Below are positions 34,994 through 43,770 of a DNA stretch of 64,000 nucleotides, piece after piece. The position numbers and the translations under genes are program-made. The stretch's first letter is position 1. Every line of letters begins with the position of its first letter. Under the pieces are notes generated by a model. That model saw only the letters and a program-made list of their open reading frames with translations, did not search any database and had not been told where the DNA came from. The DNA comes from Dyella ginsengisoli LA-4 (GTDB taxonomy: Bacteria; Pseudomonadota; Gammaproteobacteria; Xanthomonadales; Rhodanobacteraceae): assembly GCF_000334915.1 (NCBI RefSeq), contig NZ_AMSF01000056.1:62001-126000 (forward strand), in the 5' to 3' direction.

Positions 34994-36334
34994 ATGACGC
35001 AAAACAACAAAGTGGTTTGGAGCGAAGGCCTGTTCCTGCGGCCGCAGCACCTGCAGCAGAACGAGCGCTACCTCGAGCGCTTCGTCGAGCTGCGCGCCGG
35101 TGCGCTGCGGCCGTACAGCTTCGGCTTCACCGAGCTGGAACTGGAGGCCGACCTGCTGGCGGTGGGCAAGCTGGGCATCAAGCGGGCGCGGGGCGTGCTG
35201 CCCGACGGCACGCCGTTCGCGATGCCGTCCGACGATCCGCTGCCGCCGCCACTGGAGGTCGATGCGAACTGGCGCGACCAGACCATCTACCTGACGCTGC
35301 CGCTGCGCTCGCCGACCCAGCCGGACAGTGGCCGGCCCGAGGCGCCGGCGGAGAAGCTGTTCCGCTTCCGCGTGCGCGAGGCCGAGGTGCGCGATGCCTC
35401 CGGCAGCACCGACGGCACCGCGGTGCTGGAGGTCGGCGGCATGACCAGCCGGCTGCTGCCCGAGTCGCAGCCGCTGGAGGGCCTGACCCGGTTGCCGCTG
35501 GCGCGCATCGTCGAATGCCGCTCGGATCGCCGGGTGATGCTCGACGAGGGCTTCATGCCGACCGGCCTGCGCTGCGAGGCGATCCCGCGGCTGGTGACCT
35601 TCCTCACCGAACTGCTCGGCCTGCTGCACCAGCGCGGCGAGGCGCTGGCCAGCCGGGTGGCGCTGACCGACCGCGGCGGCGCGGCCGAGATCGCCGACTT
35701 CCTGCTGCTGCAGGTGGTCAACCGCTACCAGCCGCTGGTCGCCCACCTGGCCGAAGCGCCGCTGGCGCATCCGGAAGAGCTGTACCGGCTGATGGTGGCG
35801 ATGGCCGGCGAGCTGGCCACGTTCACCGCGCCGGGCAAGCGGCCGCCGGCGTTCCCGGCGTATCGCCACGAGGCGCTGCGCGAGAGCTTCGAGCCGGTGA
35901 TCGCCGCGCTGCGCGCCAGCCTCAGCGCGGTGATGGAACAGACCGCCCTGGCGATCCCGCTGCAGCAGCGCAAGTTCGGCGTGTGGGTGGCGGTGGTGCC
36001 GGATCTGTCGCTGCTGGACACCGCCGCCTTCGTGCTGGCGGCCAAGGCCGACCTGAAGTCCGAGGAGCTGCGCCGACAGCTGCCGGCGGTCTCCAAGATC
36101 GGACCGGTGGAGAAGATCCGCGACCTGGTCAACCTGCAGCTGCCGGGCATCGGCCTGGCACCGATGCCGGTGGCGCCGCGACAGATTCCCTACAACGCAG
36201 GCTATCTGTACTTCGAATTCGACCGGCACTCGCCGATGTGGCGGGAACTGAAGACCTCCGGCGGCATCGCGTTCCATTTCGGCAGCGAGTTCGCCGGACT
36301 GGACCTGCAGCTCTGGGCGATCCGGGGAGGGTGA
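34994..36334 (+). CDS. tssK: T6SS baseplate-membrane connector TssK
   Basis: 446 residues, normal length. TssK trimers link the baseplate to the TssL-TssM membrane complex. The N-terminus VVWSEGLFLRPQHLQQ is diagnostic, followed by RPYSFGFTELELEADLL. Later blocks HPEELYRLMVAMAGELATF and the C-terminal YLYFEFDRHSPMWRELKTS also fit. It is complete and starts 25 bp after tagH. Confidence 0.97.
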   Translation: MTQNNKVVWSEGLFLRPQHLQQNERYLERFVELRAGALRPYSFGFTELELEADLLAVGKLGIKRARGVLPDGTPFAMPSDDPLPPPLEVDANWRDQTIYLTLPLRSPTQPDSGRPEAPAEKLFRFRVREAEVRDASGSTDGTAVLEVGGMTSRLLPESQPLEGLTRLPLARIVECRSDRRVMLDEGFMPTGLRCEAIPRLVTFLTELLGLLHQRGEALASRVALTDRGGAAEIADFLLLQVVNRYQPLVAHLAEAPLAHPEELYRLMVAMAGELATFTAPGKRPPAFPAYRHEALRESFEPVIAALRASLSAVMEQTALAIPLQQRKFGVWVAVVPDLSLLDTAAFVLAAKADLKSEELRRQLPAVSKIGPVEKIRDLVNLQLPGIGLAPMPVAPRQIPYNAGYLYFEFDRHSPMWRELKTSGGIAFHFGSEFAGLDLQLWAIRGG

Positions 36335-36500
36335 GTCGGATCATGGCCTCCTTCAGAACTGCGTTGCCATTCAGCGGCCACGACCCTGCGCTGGCGGAAC
36401 GGCCTCCGGTCGCACGCCCCGCCATGTCGTCCTCCTCCATGGGTGCACGCGCCTGCCGCCTGCGGCGCGGGGCATCCGCAAGCCACTCGCAGGTCCAGCC

Positions 36501-37865
36501 ATGAATACGCCGAACGGTCCCGGTCATCCGCCCGGTTATCCGCCGGTGCCCGACGACGCCACCATCGTGCGTCCGCGCGGCACCCAGCCCTCCGCTCCGG
36601 CACCTGCGCCCTACGCGCCACCGCCGGCAGCTCCCGCCTATGCGCCCGCACCGGCCGCACCGGCACCGCGGGCCGACATCAGCGAGTTCCTCGGCGGCGG
36701 CATGAATCCGCTGGTGCAGGCTGCCGCGCCGCTGCTGCTGCTGGGCGTGCAGTTGCGTCACAGCGTGTCGCCGCCCGATGCCACGCGCCTGCGCGAGCAG
36801 GTGACCACCCAGGTGCGCCGCTTCGAGAGCCACGCCAATGCCGCCGGCCTGCCGGTGCAGACGGTCACCGCCGCGCGCTACGTGCTTTGCGCGATGCTGG
36901 ACGAATCGGTGCTCAATGCGCCCTGGGGCGAGCAGAGCGGCTGGGCGCAGAAGACCCTGCTGGTGACCTTTCATGGCGAATCGTACGGCGGCGCCAAGTT
37001 CTTCCAGATCCTGGAGCGGCTGTGCGCCGACTTCAGCCGCCACATCGACCTGATCGAACTGATGTACCTGTGCCTGGCGCTGGGCTTCGGCGGGCGCTAC
37101 CAGATCGAGGCGGGCGGTCGCGCCCGGCTGGCCGACATCCAGGAAGACCTGTACCGCCGGATCAAGGCGCAGCGCGCACCGGCCGCCGATGAGCTGGCGC
37201 CGCACTGGCGCGGCATCGAGGACCGGCGCAATCCGCTGATCCGCTACGTGCCGCTGTGGGTGATCGCGGCCGCGGCCGCCTGCGTGCTGCTGGTGGCGTT
37301 CCTGTTCTTCTACACGCGGCTCAACACGCTGTCCGCGCCGGCCAGTGCGCAGATCGCGCAGATCGGCCTGGAGAGCGCCACGCCGCCGGATACGACGCGC
37401 CTGAACCGGGCCACGCCGCCGGCGCCGCACAAGACGCTGAAGGAACTGCTGGCACCGGAGGCGCAGGCCGGCCGGCTCGAGGTGATCGACCAGAGCGACG
37501 GCAGCGAGCTGGTGCGGCTGGGCGGTTCGGACATGTTCGCCTCCGGCGGCGTGGACGTGAGCGCCGCGGAGATTCCGCTGCTGCACAAGATCACCGCCGC
37601 GCTGAACCAGGTGCCGGGGCGGGTGATCGTGGTCGGCCACACCGACGACCAGCCGATCCACTCGCTGCGTTTCAAGGACAACTTCGAGCTGTCCGCGGCG
37701 CGCGCACGCGCGGTGGTGCAGATCCTCGACCAGGGGCTGGACAACCCGGCGCGGCTGGAGTCCAGCGGCGCGGGTGCGTCGCAGCCGATCGCGCTGCCGC
37801 CGAACCTGCCGGCCAACCGCACGCGCAATCGTCGCGTGGAAATCAAGTACATCCCGGAGGGCTGA
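36501..37865 (+). CDS. tssL: T6SS membrane protein TssL with OmpA-like C-terminus
   Basis: 454 residues. A Pro/Ala-rich cytoplasmic N-tail (1-60) contains the motif PDDATIVRP with Thr21. The DotU domain follows (MNPLVQAAAPLLLLG, RYVLCAMLDESVLNAPWG, ESYGGAKFFQILERL). A single membrane helix lies near residues 252-272 (LWVIAAAAACVLLVAFLFFY). The periplasmic part ends in an OmpA/peptidoglycan-binding domain (VVGHTDDQPIHS, FELSAARARAVVQIL, NRRVEIKYIPEG). In Agrobacterium a Thr in the TssL N-tail is phosphorylated by PpkA and bound by Fha; the motif here is in the equivalent place. It is separated from tssK by 166 bp of non-coding sequence. Confidence 0.95.
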   Translation: MNTPNGPGHPPGYPPVPDDATIVRPRGTQPSAPAPAPYAPPPAAPAYAPAPAAPAPRADISEFLGGGMNPLVQAAAPLLLLGVQLRHSVSPPDATRLREQVTTQVRRFESHANAAGLPVQTVTAARYVLCAMLDESVLNAPWGEQSGWAQKTLLVTFHGESYGGAKFFQILERLCADFSRHIDLIELMYLCLALGFGGRYQIEAGGRARLADIQEDLYRRIKAQRAPAADELAPHWRGIEDRRNPLIRYVPLWVIAAAAACVLLVAFLFFYTRLNTLSAPASAQIAQIGLESATPPDTTRLNRATPPAPHKTLKELLAPEAQAGRLEVIDQSDGSELVRLGGSDMFASGGVDVSAAEIPLLHKITAALNQVPGRVIVVGHTDDQPIHSLRFKDNFELSAARARAVVQILDQGLDNPARLESSGAGASQPIALPPNLPANRTRNRRVEIKYIPEG

Positions 37866-37869
37866 GCTC

Positions 37870-40800
37870 GTGAAGAAAGTGCTTTCCCTGCTCAAGTCCG
37901 GCTGGTTCATCGCCCTGGTCGGCCTGCTGCTGCTGTCGCTGCTGATCTGGCTCGGCGGACCATACCTGGGCATTGGCGACAGCCAGCCGCTGGCCAGTCC
38001 GGTGACGCGGCTGGTGGTGATCATCGTGCTGCTGGTGATCTGGGGCGTGGTGCTGCAGATTCAGCAGATGCGCCTGCGCAGCAAGACCGCGCAGATGTCC
38101 GGCGACCTGGCCCAGCAGGAGGGCGGTGCGGCGGCCCCGGTTCCGGCCGGCGACGACCGCAGCGCCAGCGAGCGCGCCCAGCTGGCCTCGCGCTTCCAGG
38201 AGGCGGTGGACACGCTGCGCAAGCGCCGCCAGGGCGGCGGCAACCTGTACACGCTGCCGTGGTACGTGGTGATCGGTCCGCCCGGCTCGGGCAAGAGCAC
38301 GCTGCTGCAGAACTCGGGACTGAACTTTCCGCTGTCCGATCGCTTCGGCAAGGAAGCACTGCGCGGCATCGGCGGCACCCGCAACTGCGACTGGTGGTTC
38401 ACCGAGGAAGCGGTGTTCCTCGATACCGCCGGGCGCTACACCACGCAGGATTCCGACCGCCAGGCCGATGCCTCGGCCTGGGGCGAGTTCCTCAAGCTGC
38501 TGCGCAAGTACCGCAAGCGGCGGCCGATCAACGGCGTGCTGATCGCGATGAGCATGTCCGACCTGCTGGTGCTGGACGAGAACGCCCGCCAGGAACACGT
38601 GCAGGCGGTGCGCCGGCGCCTGGACGAACTGGCCGAGCACCTGCGCATCGGCGTGCCGGTGTACCTGGTGCTGACCAAGTGCGACCTGGTGGCCGGCTTC
38701 AGCGAGTTCTTCGACGACTTCTCGCCGGAACTGCGCAGCCAGGTCTGGGGCATGTCCTTCCCGGTCGCCAAGACCATGGACGGCAGTGCCGCCAAGGCGT
38801 TCGCCGACGAATTCCAGCGGCTGCTCGACCGGCTCAACACGCGGGTGCTCGAGCGGGTGCACGCCGAACCGGATCGCATGCGCCGTGCCGCGATCCTGTC
38901 GTTCCCGCAGCAGCTGGCCGCACTGCGCGACGTCGCGCGCCAGTTCGTCGAGGGCGTGTTCGCGCCCAACCCCTACGGCAGCCCGACGCTGCTGCGCGGC
39001 GTCTATCTCACCTCCGGCACGCAGGAAGGCACGCCGATCGACCGCATGATGAGCGCGGTGGCGCGCACCTTCGGCGTGGACGCGGCGCGCGTGCAGGCCA
39101 AGGGCGCGCAGCAACGCACGTTCTTCGTCGAACGACTGCTCAAGGATGTGCTGTTCAAGGAGTCCGGCTTCGCCGGCACCAACCCGAAGCTGGAGCGGCA
39201 GAAGATCCTGCTGCAGGCGGCGGCCTACACCGGCGTGCTGCTGCTCACCGGCCTGCTGTTCGCCGGCATGGCGATCAGCTACGGCCGCAACCGCACCTAC
39301 CTGGACAACGTGCAGAAGGCGCTGACCGCCTATCCGGCGAAGACTTCGCTGGACGACGCGCCGACCCAGAAGGCCTACTTCGCGCTGGTGCTCGAGCGGC
39401 TGGAGGGACTCGGTGCGGTGAGCGGCGTGGCCGAGCAGTACCGCAGCCACGTGCCGTGGCTGATGCGTTTCGGGCTGTACCAGGGGCATGCCGTCGGCGG
39501 TGAAGTGCACGACGCCTACCTGCGCGAACTCAACGGGCTGCTGTTGCCCGGGGTGGCCTCGCAGTTCCGCGCCGGGCTCAGCGCCAGTGCCGGCGACCCG
39601 CAGGCGCTGTACTACTACCTCAAGGGTTACCTGATGCTCGGCGAGCCGAAGCATCGCGACCCCGGCCAGCTGGTCGCGCTGACCGACCTGGAGTGGCCGA
39701 AGGTGTTCCCCGGCGATACCGTGCTGCAGGACGCGATCGCCAAGCACTTCAAGGCGCTGGTGGGCGAGCCGGACCGGATGCGCGCCATCGGGCTGGACAA
39801 GGATCTGGTCGAGCAGGCGCGGGCGACCCTGCGCACCGCCGATCTGTCGTCGCTGGTCTACGGCAGCATGAAGCTCTCGGCCACCGCCTCCGATGCGCCG
39901 CCGCTGCAGTTGGACAAGGCGCTGGGCCTGCTCGGCAACGTGTTCCGTCGCAGGAGCGGCACGCCGCTGTCGGCGCCGCTGCCGGCGCTGTTCACCCAGC
40001 CGGTGTTCGCCGAGGAAGTGAACAAGGGAATCGCCCAGGCGGTGGACAACTTCACCAAGGACGACTGGGTGTTCGGTGCCAGCGGCATCGACGCGATCGG
40101 CAAGGCGCGTCTGCAGCAGCAGGTGCTGGGCCTGTATCAGACCGACTACATCAAGGCCTGGGACGACCTGTTGAACGACCTGGAACTGCAGCCGATCGCC
40201 AGCATCCAGGACGCCAGCGCGATCGCCGCCAAGCTGGCCGGCCCCAGCTCGCCGCTGAAGGCGCTGCTCGGCGTGGTGCGCGACAACACCCATGACCTGC
40301 TGCGTGCGCCGCCCGAGGACGGTGCGGACAAGGCACTGGCCGCGGCGAAGAAGGCGGCCGAGAAGAAGGCCACGCAGAGCGCACTGAGTCGCGCACTGGC
40401 CGCGGCGGCGGGCTCGGCGCCGGCGGCGCCGGCGGCCAAGCCGGGCGATGCGATCAGCGAGCACTTCGACACCCTCGACAAGCTCAGCGAAGGGGCGCCG
40501 GGGGCAGCGCCGATCGACCAGACGCTCGGCGTGCTCGACCAGCTCAGCAAGACCCTGCTGACGATGACCGACTTCAGCAATGCCGCCGGCCAGCCGAACC
40601 CGCAGCTGCTGCTGGCGCAGCAGGCCGCGGCGCAGTTGCCGCCGCCGGTGTCCGGCTGGGTCGCTGCGCTCACCGGCAAGAGCGAGGCGCTGGTGGCCAG
40701 CGGCACCAAGGGCGCGCTGGGCGACCAGTTCCAGCAGGCGGTGGCCAAGGACTGCGCCGACTTCACCCGCGGGCGCTATCCGTTCGCGCCGAACGGCCGG

Positions 40801-41400
40801 TCGGAGATCCCGATCCAGAACTTTTCCGAGCTGTTCGGCTACGGCGGCGAGTTCGACAGCTTCTACAAGCAGACGCTGGAGAAACTGGTCGACGCCAGCG
40901 GGCGCACCTGGAAATGGAAGGACGGCCCAGGCGCGGTCAGCGGTCCGCCCGGCATGCTGGCGCAGATGCAGCTGGCCGACTCGATCAAGCAGTCGTTCTT
41001 CCGCAACGGCAGTCCGACGCCCGAGGTCGGTTTCACCTGGATGGCGCCGCAGCTCGATGCGGGCATCGGCAAGCTGGTGATCCAGGTCGACGGGCAGAAG
41101 TTCGAGTACGCCCCCGGTGGCCCGACCAGCGCCGCGATGAAGTGGCCCGGGCCGCAACCGGGGCAGGTCTCGGTGAGTGCCTACGACACTGCCGGCAACC
41201 TGATCAGCAGCGTGGACTACCAGGGCGACTGGGCGTTTTTCCGCGCGCTGCAGGCGGCGCATCTGACGAAGCAGTCCGATCTGCGCTACACCGCGACCTT
41301 CCGCTTCGGCAGCCAGAGCGCCCGCGTGACCTTGCAGGCGGCCAACCTGAAGAACCCGTTCCTCGATTCCGACGTACAGCGCTTCCGCTGCGGGGGTTGA
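37870..41400 (+). CDS. tssM: T6SS membrane complex protein TssM (IcmF)
   Basis: 1176 residues starting at GTG 37870, 4 bp after tssL. Two N-terminal membrane helices (about 10-30 and 43-62), a cytoplasmic GTPase-like domain with intact Walker A GPPGSGKST (about 136-144) and FLDTAGRYTTQ, a third helix near 455-475 (VLLLTGLLFAGMAISYG), then the long periplasmic IcmF-related and C-terminal domains. An Ala/Lys-rich insert around 820-850 (AAKKAAEKKATQSALS) is low-complexity and lies between conserved periplasmic parts. It ends in LKNPFLDSDVQRFRCGG. No TssJ lipoprotein partner is found in the window. Confidence 0.96.
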   Translation: MKKVLSLLKSGWFIALVGLLLLSLLIWLGGPYLGIGDSQPLASPVTRLVVIIVLLVIWGVVLQIQQMRLRSKTAQMSGDLAQQEGGAAAPVPAGDDRSASERAQLASRFQEAVDTLRKRRQGGGNLYTLPWYVVIGPPGSGKSTLLQNSGLNFPLSDRFGKEALRGIGGTRNCDWWFTEEAVFLDTAGRYTTQDSDRQADASAWGEFLKLLRKYRKRRPINGVLIAMSMSDLLVLDENARQEHVQAVRRRLDELAEHLRIGVPVYLVLTKCDLVAGFSEFFDDFSPELRSQVWGMSFPVAKTMDGSAAKAFADEFQRLLDRLNTRVLERVHAEPDRMRRAAILSFPQQLAALRDVARQFVEGVFAPNPYGSPTLLRGVYLTSGTQEGTPIDRMMSAVARTFGVDAARVQAKGAQQRTFFVERLLKDVLFKESGFAGTNPKLERQKILLQAAAYTGVLLLTGLLFAGMAISYGRNRTYLDNVQKALTAYPAKTSLDDAPTQKAYFALVLERLEGLGAVSGVAEQYRSHVPWLMRFGLYQGHAVGGEVHDAYLRELNGLLLPGVASQFRAGLSASAGDPQALYYYLKGYLMLGEPKHRDPGQLVALTDLEWPKVFPGDTVLQDAIAKHFKALVGEPDRMRAIGLDKDLVEQARATLRTADLSSLVYGSMKLSATASDAPPLQLDKALGLLGNVFRRRSGTPLSAPLPALFTQPVFAEEVNKGIAQAVDNFTKDDWVFGASGIDAIGKARLQQQVLGLYQTDYIKAWDDLLNDLELQPIASIQDASAIAAKLAGPSSPLKALLGVVRDNTHDLLRAPPEDGADKALAAAKKAAEKKATQSALSRALAAAAGSAPAAPAAKPGDAISEHFDTLDKLSEGAPGAAPIDQTLGVLDQLSKTLLTMTDFSNAAGQPNPQLLLAQQAAAQLPPPVSGWVAALTGKSEALVASGTKGALGDQFQQAVAKDCADFTRGRYPFAPNGRSEIPIQNFSELFGYGGEFDSFYKQTLEKLVDASGRTWKWKDGPGAVSGPPGMLAQMQLADSIKQSFFRNGSPTPEVGFTWMAPQLDAGIGKLVIQVDGQKFEYAPGGPTSAAMKWPGPQPGQVSVSAYDTAGNLISSVDYQGDWAFFRALQAAHLTKQSDLRYTATFRFGSQSARVTLQAANLKNPFLDSDVQRFRCGG

Positions 41401-41404
41401 GGCC

Positions 41405-43054
41405 ATGCCGAATCCGACAGGGGGGATGACGGCATCGGTGGGGTTCTTCGGCAAGCTGCCGGGTGCCGGGGATTTCGTGCAGCGGCGGCTGCCCGGCGAT
41501 TTCGTCGAGCGCTGGGACCGGCACTTCGAGCATGCGGTGGCGGCCAGCCGGGAGCGGCTCGGTGCCAGCTGGCAGGAGCGCTGGTTCGCCAGTCCGGCCT
41601 GGCGCTTCGTGCTGGCGCCGGGCGTGTGCGGCGAGTCGGCCTGGGCCGGCGTGATGGCGCCGGCGGCCGACCGCGTCGGTCGCTGCTTCCCGATGGTGAT
41701 GGCTGCGCCGCTGGGCATGGACCCGGCGGCCTGCCCACGCACCCTGCGCGAGGCGCAGCGCTGGTTCGACGTGCTCGAGGTGGCGCATGCCGAGGCGCGC
41801 CGGCAGGCCTGGGGAGCCGATGCGTTCGACGCCCGCCTGGCCGCGCTGCCGGGGCCACAGGAGGTCACCCGCAGCGATCCGTCCGCCGCGCTCGCGGGGA
41901 TCGACTGGCGCGGTGCCCCGCAGTGGCGGATGCCGTTGCGGGTGCACGGCCACGATGAGCGTTTCCTCGAGGTGCTGTGGTCGCAACTGGCGGCCTCCGG
42001 TCCATCGTGGTGCCTGTGGTGGACGCACGGAGCCGCGATGGTGCCGGCCAGCGCGATGGCCACCCAGGGGCTGCCGGCCCCGTCGGGCTTCGCCGCATTC
42101 CTCGACGCGGGGCAGGGCGAGGAGGGCTGGCGGACCTTGCGCTCGTTCGCCCCGGGCGCGAATGCCGGTGTTGCCGCGGCGCCTGCACCGGCGCCGCCGG
42201 CACCCGCGCCGGCCATGACGCCGCCGTCGCCCCCGCCCGGTGCGCCGGCGCACGTCGAGGGCGACACCACGGCGTCGCGCGTGCTGGCCAGTGCCGCCGC
42301 GCGGGTGCCCGACGACGTGACCGTGCCCGGCTTCGGTCGCGGCACCCCGGAGACCGCACCTTCACCTGCACCCACGCCCGCGGTGGAGTCGCCGGCGTCG
42401 ACGACCGCACCGGCACGCTGCGCGGTCTACCGCAGCATGGACGGTGCACTGACCGTGCTGGCCGCCGACGACGGCGCACACGACGCCCGTTGCCGGGCTG
42501 CCGCCACCGCGCAGGCGGTCGCCGCGTCGATGGCGCCGGGCGAGTTTTCCGGTGGCATGCACCTGCTGCGCGAGCGGTTGCTGGCAAGACACCCGGCGCT
42601 GCAGGCGTCGAGCGAGGACCTGATCGACCCGGTGATGGAGGATGCCGCCGTGGTGGCGCTGCACACCACCGGTCGCTGGGCGGCGGTGCTGCGCATGGGG
42701 ACCGCCGAGGTCTGGCAGTGGCGTCGTGGGCAGATGCGCCCGGTGTTCGCAGGCGACCCGGGATCGGCCGGCGCCGGCGTCGATACCCTGCTCGGCGCCC
42801 GTCGCGCAGCCGTTGCCGTGGGGCTGGGCGGTTCCGGCGCCCCGGAATCGGAGGACATCGTCTGCGCGGTGGAGCCGGGCGACCGCTTCCTGCTGCTCGC
42901 CACGCGACGGCTGATGGGTCTGGACCAGGCGCTGCTCGCCCGGGCACTGGCGATGCCCGACCCGTCGCATGCGCGCGCCCACATCGCACAGGCGGCCGCG
43001 CTCGGCACCGACCCCGCGCCATGGCCGCTGGCCGTCATCGAGGTGGCAGCATGA
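41405..43054 (+). CDS. tagF: TagF fused to a degenerate PP2C-like domain
   Basis: 549 residues. Residues 1-235 are a TagF domain (GFFGKLPGAGDFVQRRLP, AWRFVLAPGVCG, WAGVMAPAADRVGRCFPM), a post-translational repressor of T6SS firing. A Pro/Ala linker (about 255-340) joins a second domain that follows the order of a PP2C phosphatase: SMDGALTVLAADDGAHD for motif 2, DRFLLLATRRLMG where an active enzyme has S-D-G, and WPLAVIEV where D-N should be. The metal-binding Asp residues are thus mostly missing, so it is probably inactive. In Agrobacterium TagF is fused to an active PppA; here a separate intact PppA follows, overlapping by 4 bases. Confidence 0.85.
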   Translation: MPNPTGGMTASVGFFGKLPGAGDFVQRRLPGDFVERWDRHFEHAVAASRERLGASWQERWFASPAWRFVLAPGVCGESAWAGVMAPAADRVGRCFPMVMAAPLGMDPAACPRTLREAQRWFDVLEVAHAEARRQAWGADAFDARLAALPGPQEVTRSDPSAALAGIDWRGAPQWRMPLRVHGHDERFLEVLWSQLAASGPSWCLWWTHGAAMVPASAMATQGLPAPSGFAAFLDAGQGEEGWRTLRSFAPGANAGVAAAPAPAPPAPAPAMTPPSPPPGAPAHVEGDTTASRVLASAAARVPDDVTVPGFGRGTPETAPSPAPTPAVESPASTTAPARCAVYRSMDGALTVLAADDGAHDARCRAAATAQAVAASMAPGEFSGGMHLLRERLLARHPALQASSEDLIDPVMEDAAVVALHTTGRWAAVLRMGTAEVWQWRRGQMRPVFAGDPGSAGAGVDTLLGARRAAVAVGLGGSGAPESEDIVCAVEPGDRFLLLATRRLMGLDQALLARALAMPDPSHARAHIAQAAALGTDPAPWPLAVIEVAA

Positions 43055-43770
43055 CCGATCGTTACGTTTCGGCGGGACTCACGGTGACCGGCAAGGTCCG
43101 GCGCCACAACGAGGACGCCATCCTGGTGCGCGACGACCTGGGGCTCTGGGTGGTGGCCGACGGCATGGGCGGCCATTCGGCCGGCGACTACGCGAGCGCG
43201 CTGATCGCGCAGCGGCTCGGTGCACTGACTCGCAGCGGCAGCGTGTTCGACTTCATCGAGGCGATCGAGGATGCGCTCGAGCAGGTCAATACCGATCTGG
43301 TCGCGATGGCGCGTGCGCGCGGCGTGGACATCATCGGCTCCACCGTGGTGGTGCTGGTGCACCACCACGACTACATGCTGTGCGGCTGGGTCGGTGACAG
43401 TCGCGCCTACTGCATCGAAGGCGGGGTGCTGGAACAGGTGACCCGCGACCACGTGCACGGCACCAAGGACGACGTCACCCAGTTCGGCGGTGCGCCCGCG
43501 GCCCCGTCGCCGGGTGCCGGCGTGCTGACCCGCGCGATCGGCGCCGAAGACCGGCTGTTCGTCGACTGGCAGGTGGCCGGCGGCCGGCCCGGCATGCAAT
43601 TCGTGCTCTGCTCCGATGGCGTCAACAAGGAGATGACCGACGCCGAGCTGGAGGCGGAGTGCCGGCAGCGGGGCGCGCCCCAGGAGCTGCTGGAAGGGTT
43701 GTTCGCGCTGGCCCTCGGCCGGGCGGCGCGGGACAACGTGTCCGCCGTAGTCGTGCAGTTGCAGCCGTGA
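43051..43770 (+). CDS. pppA: T6SS PP2C-type Ser/Thr phosphatase PppA
   Basis: 239 residues. Reverses kinase action and so turns the T6SS off. Catalytic motifs are all present: RRHNEDAIL near residue 18, VVADGMGGHSAGD (36-48), GWVGDSRAY, VLCSDGVNKEM and ARDNVSAVVVQL at the end, which supply the metal-binding Asp residues. The start ATG overlaps the tagF stop (ATGA), and its own stop overlaps the GTG start of kinase 1 (GTGA). Upstream in-frame starts are shadows of tagF. Confidence 0.95.
   Translation: MTDRYVSAGLTVTGKVRRHNEDAILVRDDLGLWVVADGMGGHSAGDYASALIAQRLGALTRSGSVFDFIEAIEDALEQVNTDLVAMARARGVDIIGSTVVVLVHHHDYMLCGWVGDSRAYCIEGGVLEQVTRDHVHGTKDDVTQFGGAPAAPSPGAGVLTRAIGAEDRLFVDWQVAGGRPGMQFVLCSDGVNKEMTDAELEAECRQRGAPQELLEGLFALALGRAARDNVSAVVVQLQP

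Noticed and set aside
34994-36501. A second long plus-strand frame overlapping tssK and its downstream gap
   Set aside because: It is Arg/Ala-rich and out of frame with tssK, whose diagnostic N-terminus and C-terminus are intact.
37843-42375. A minus-strand open frame of about 1510 codons opposite tssM and tagF
   Set aside because: Same cause: stop codons are rare antisense to GC-rich genes. The plus-strand genes are clear T6SS family members.
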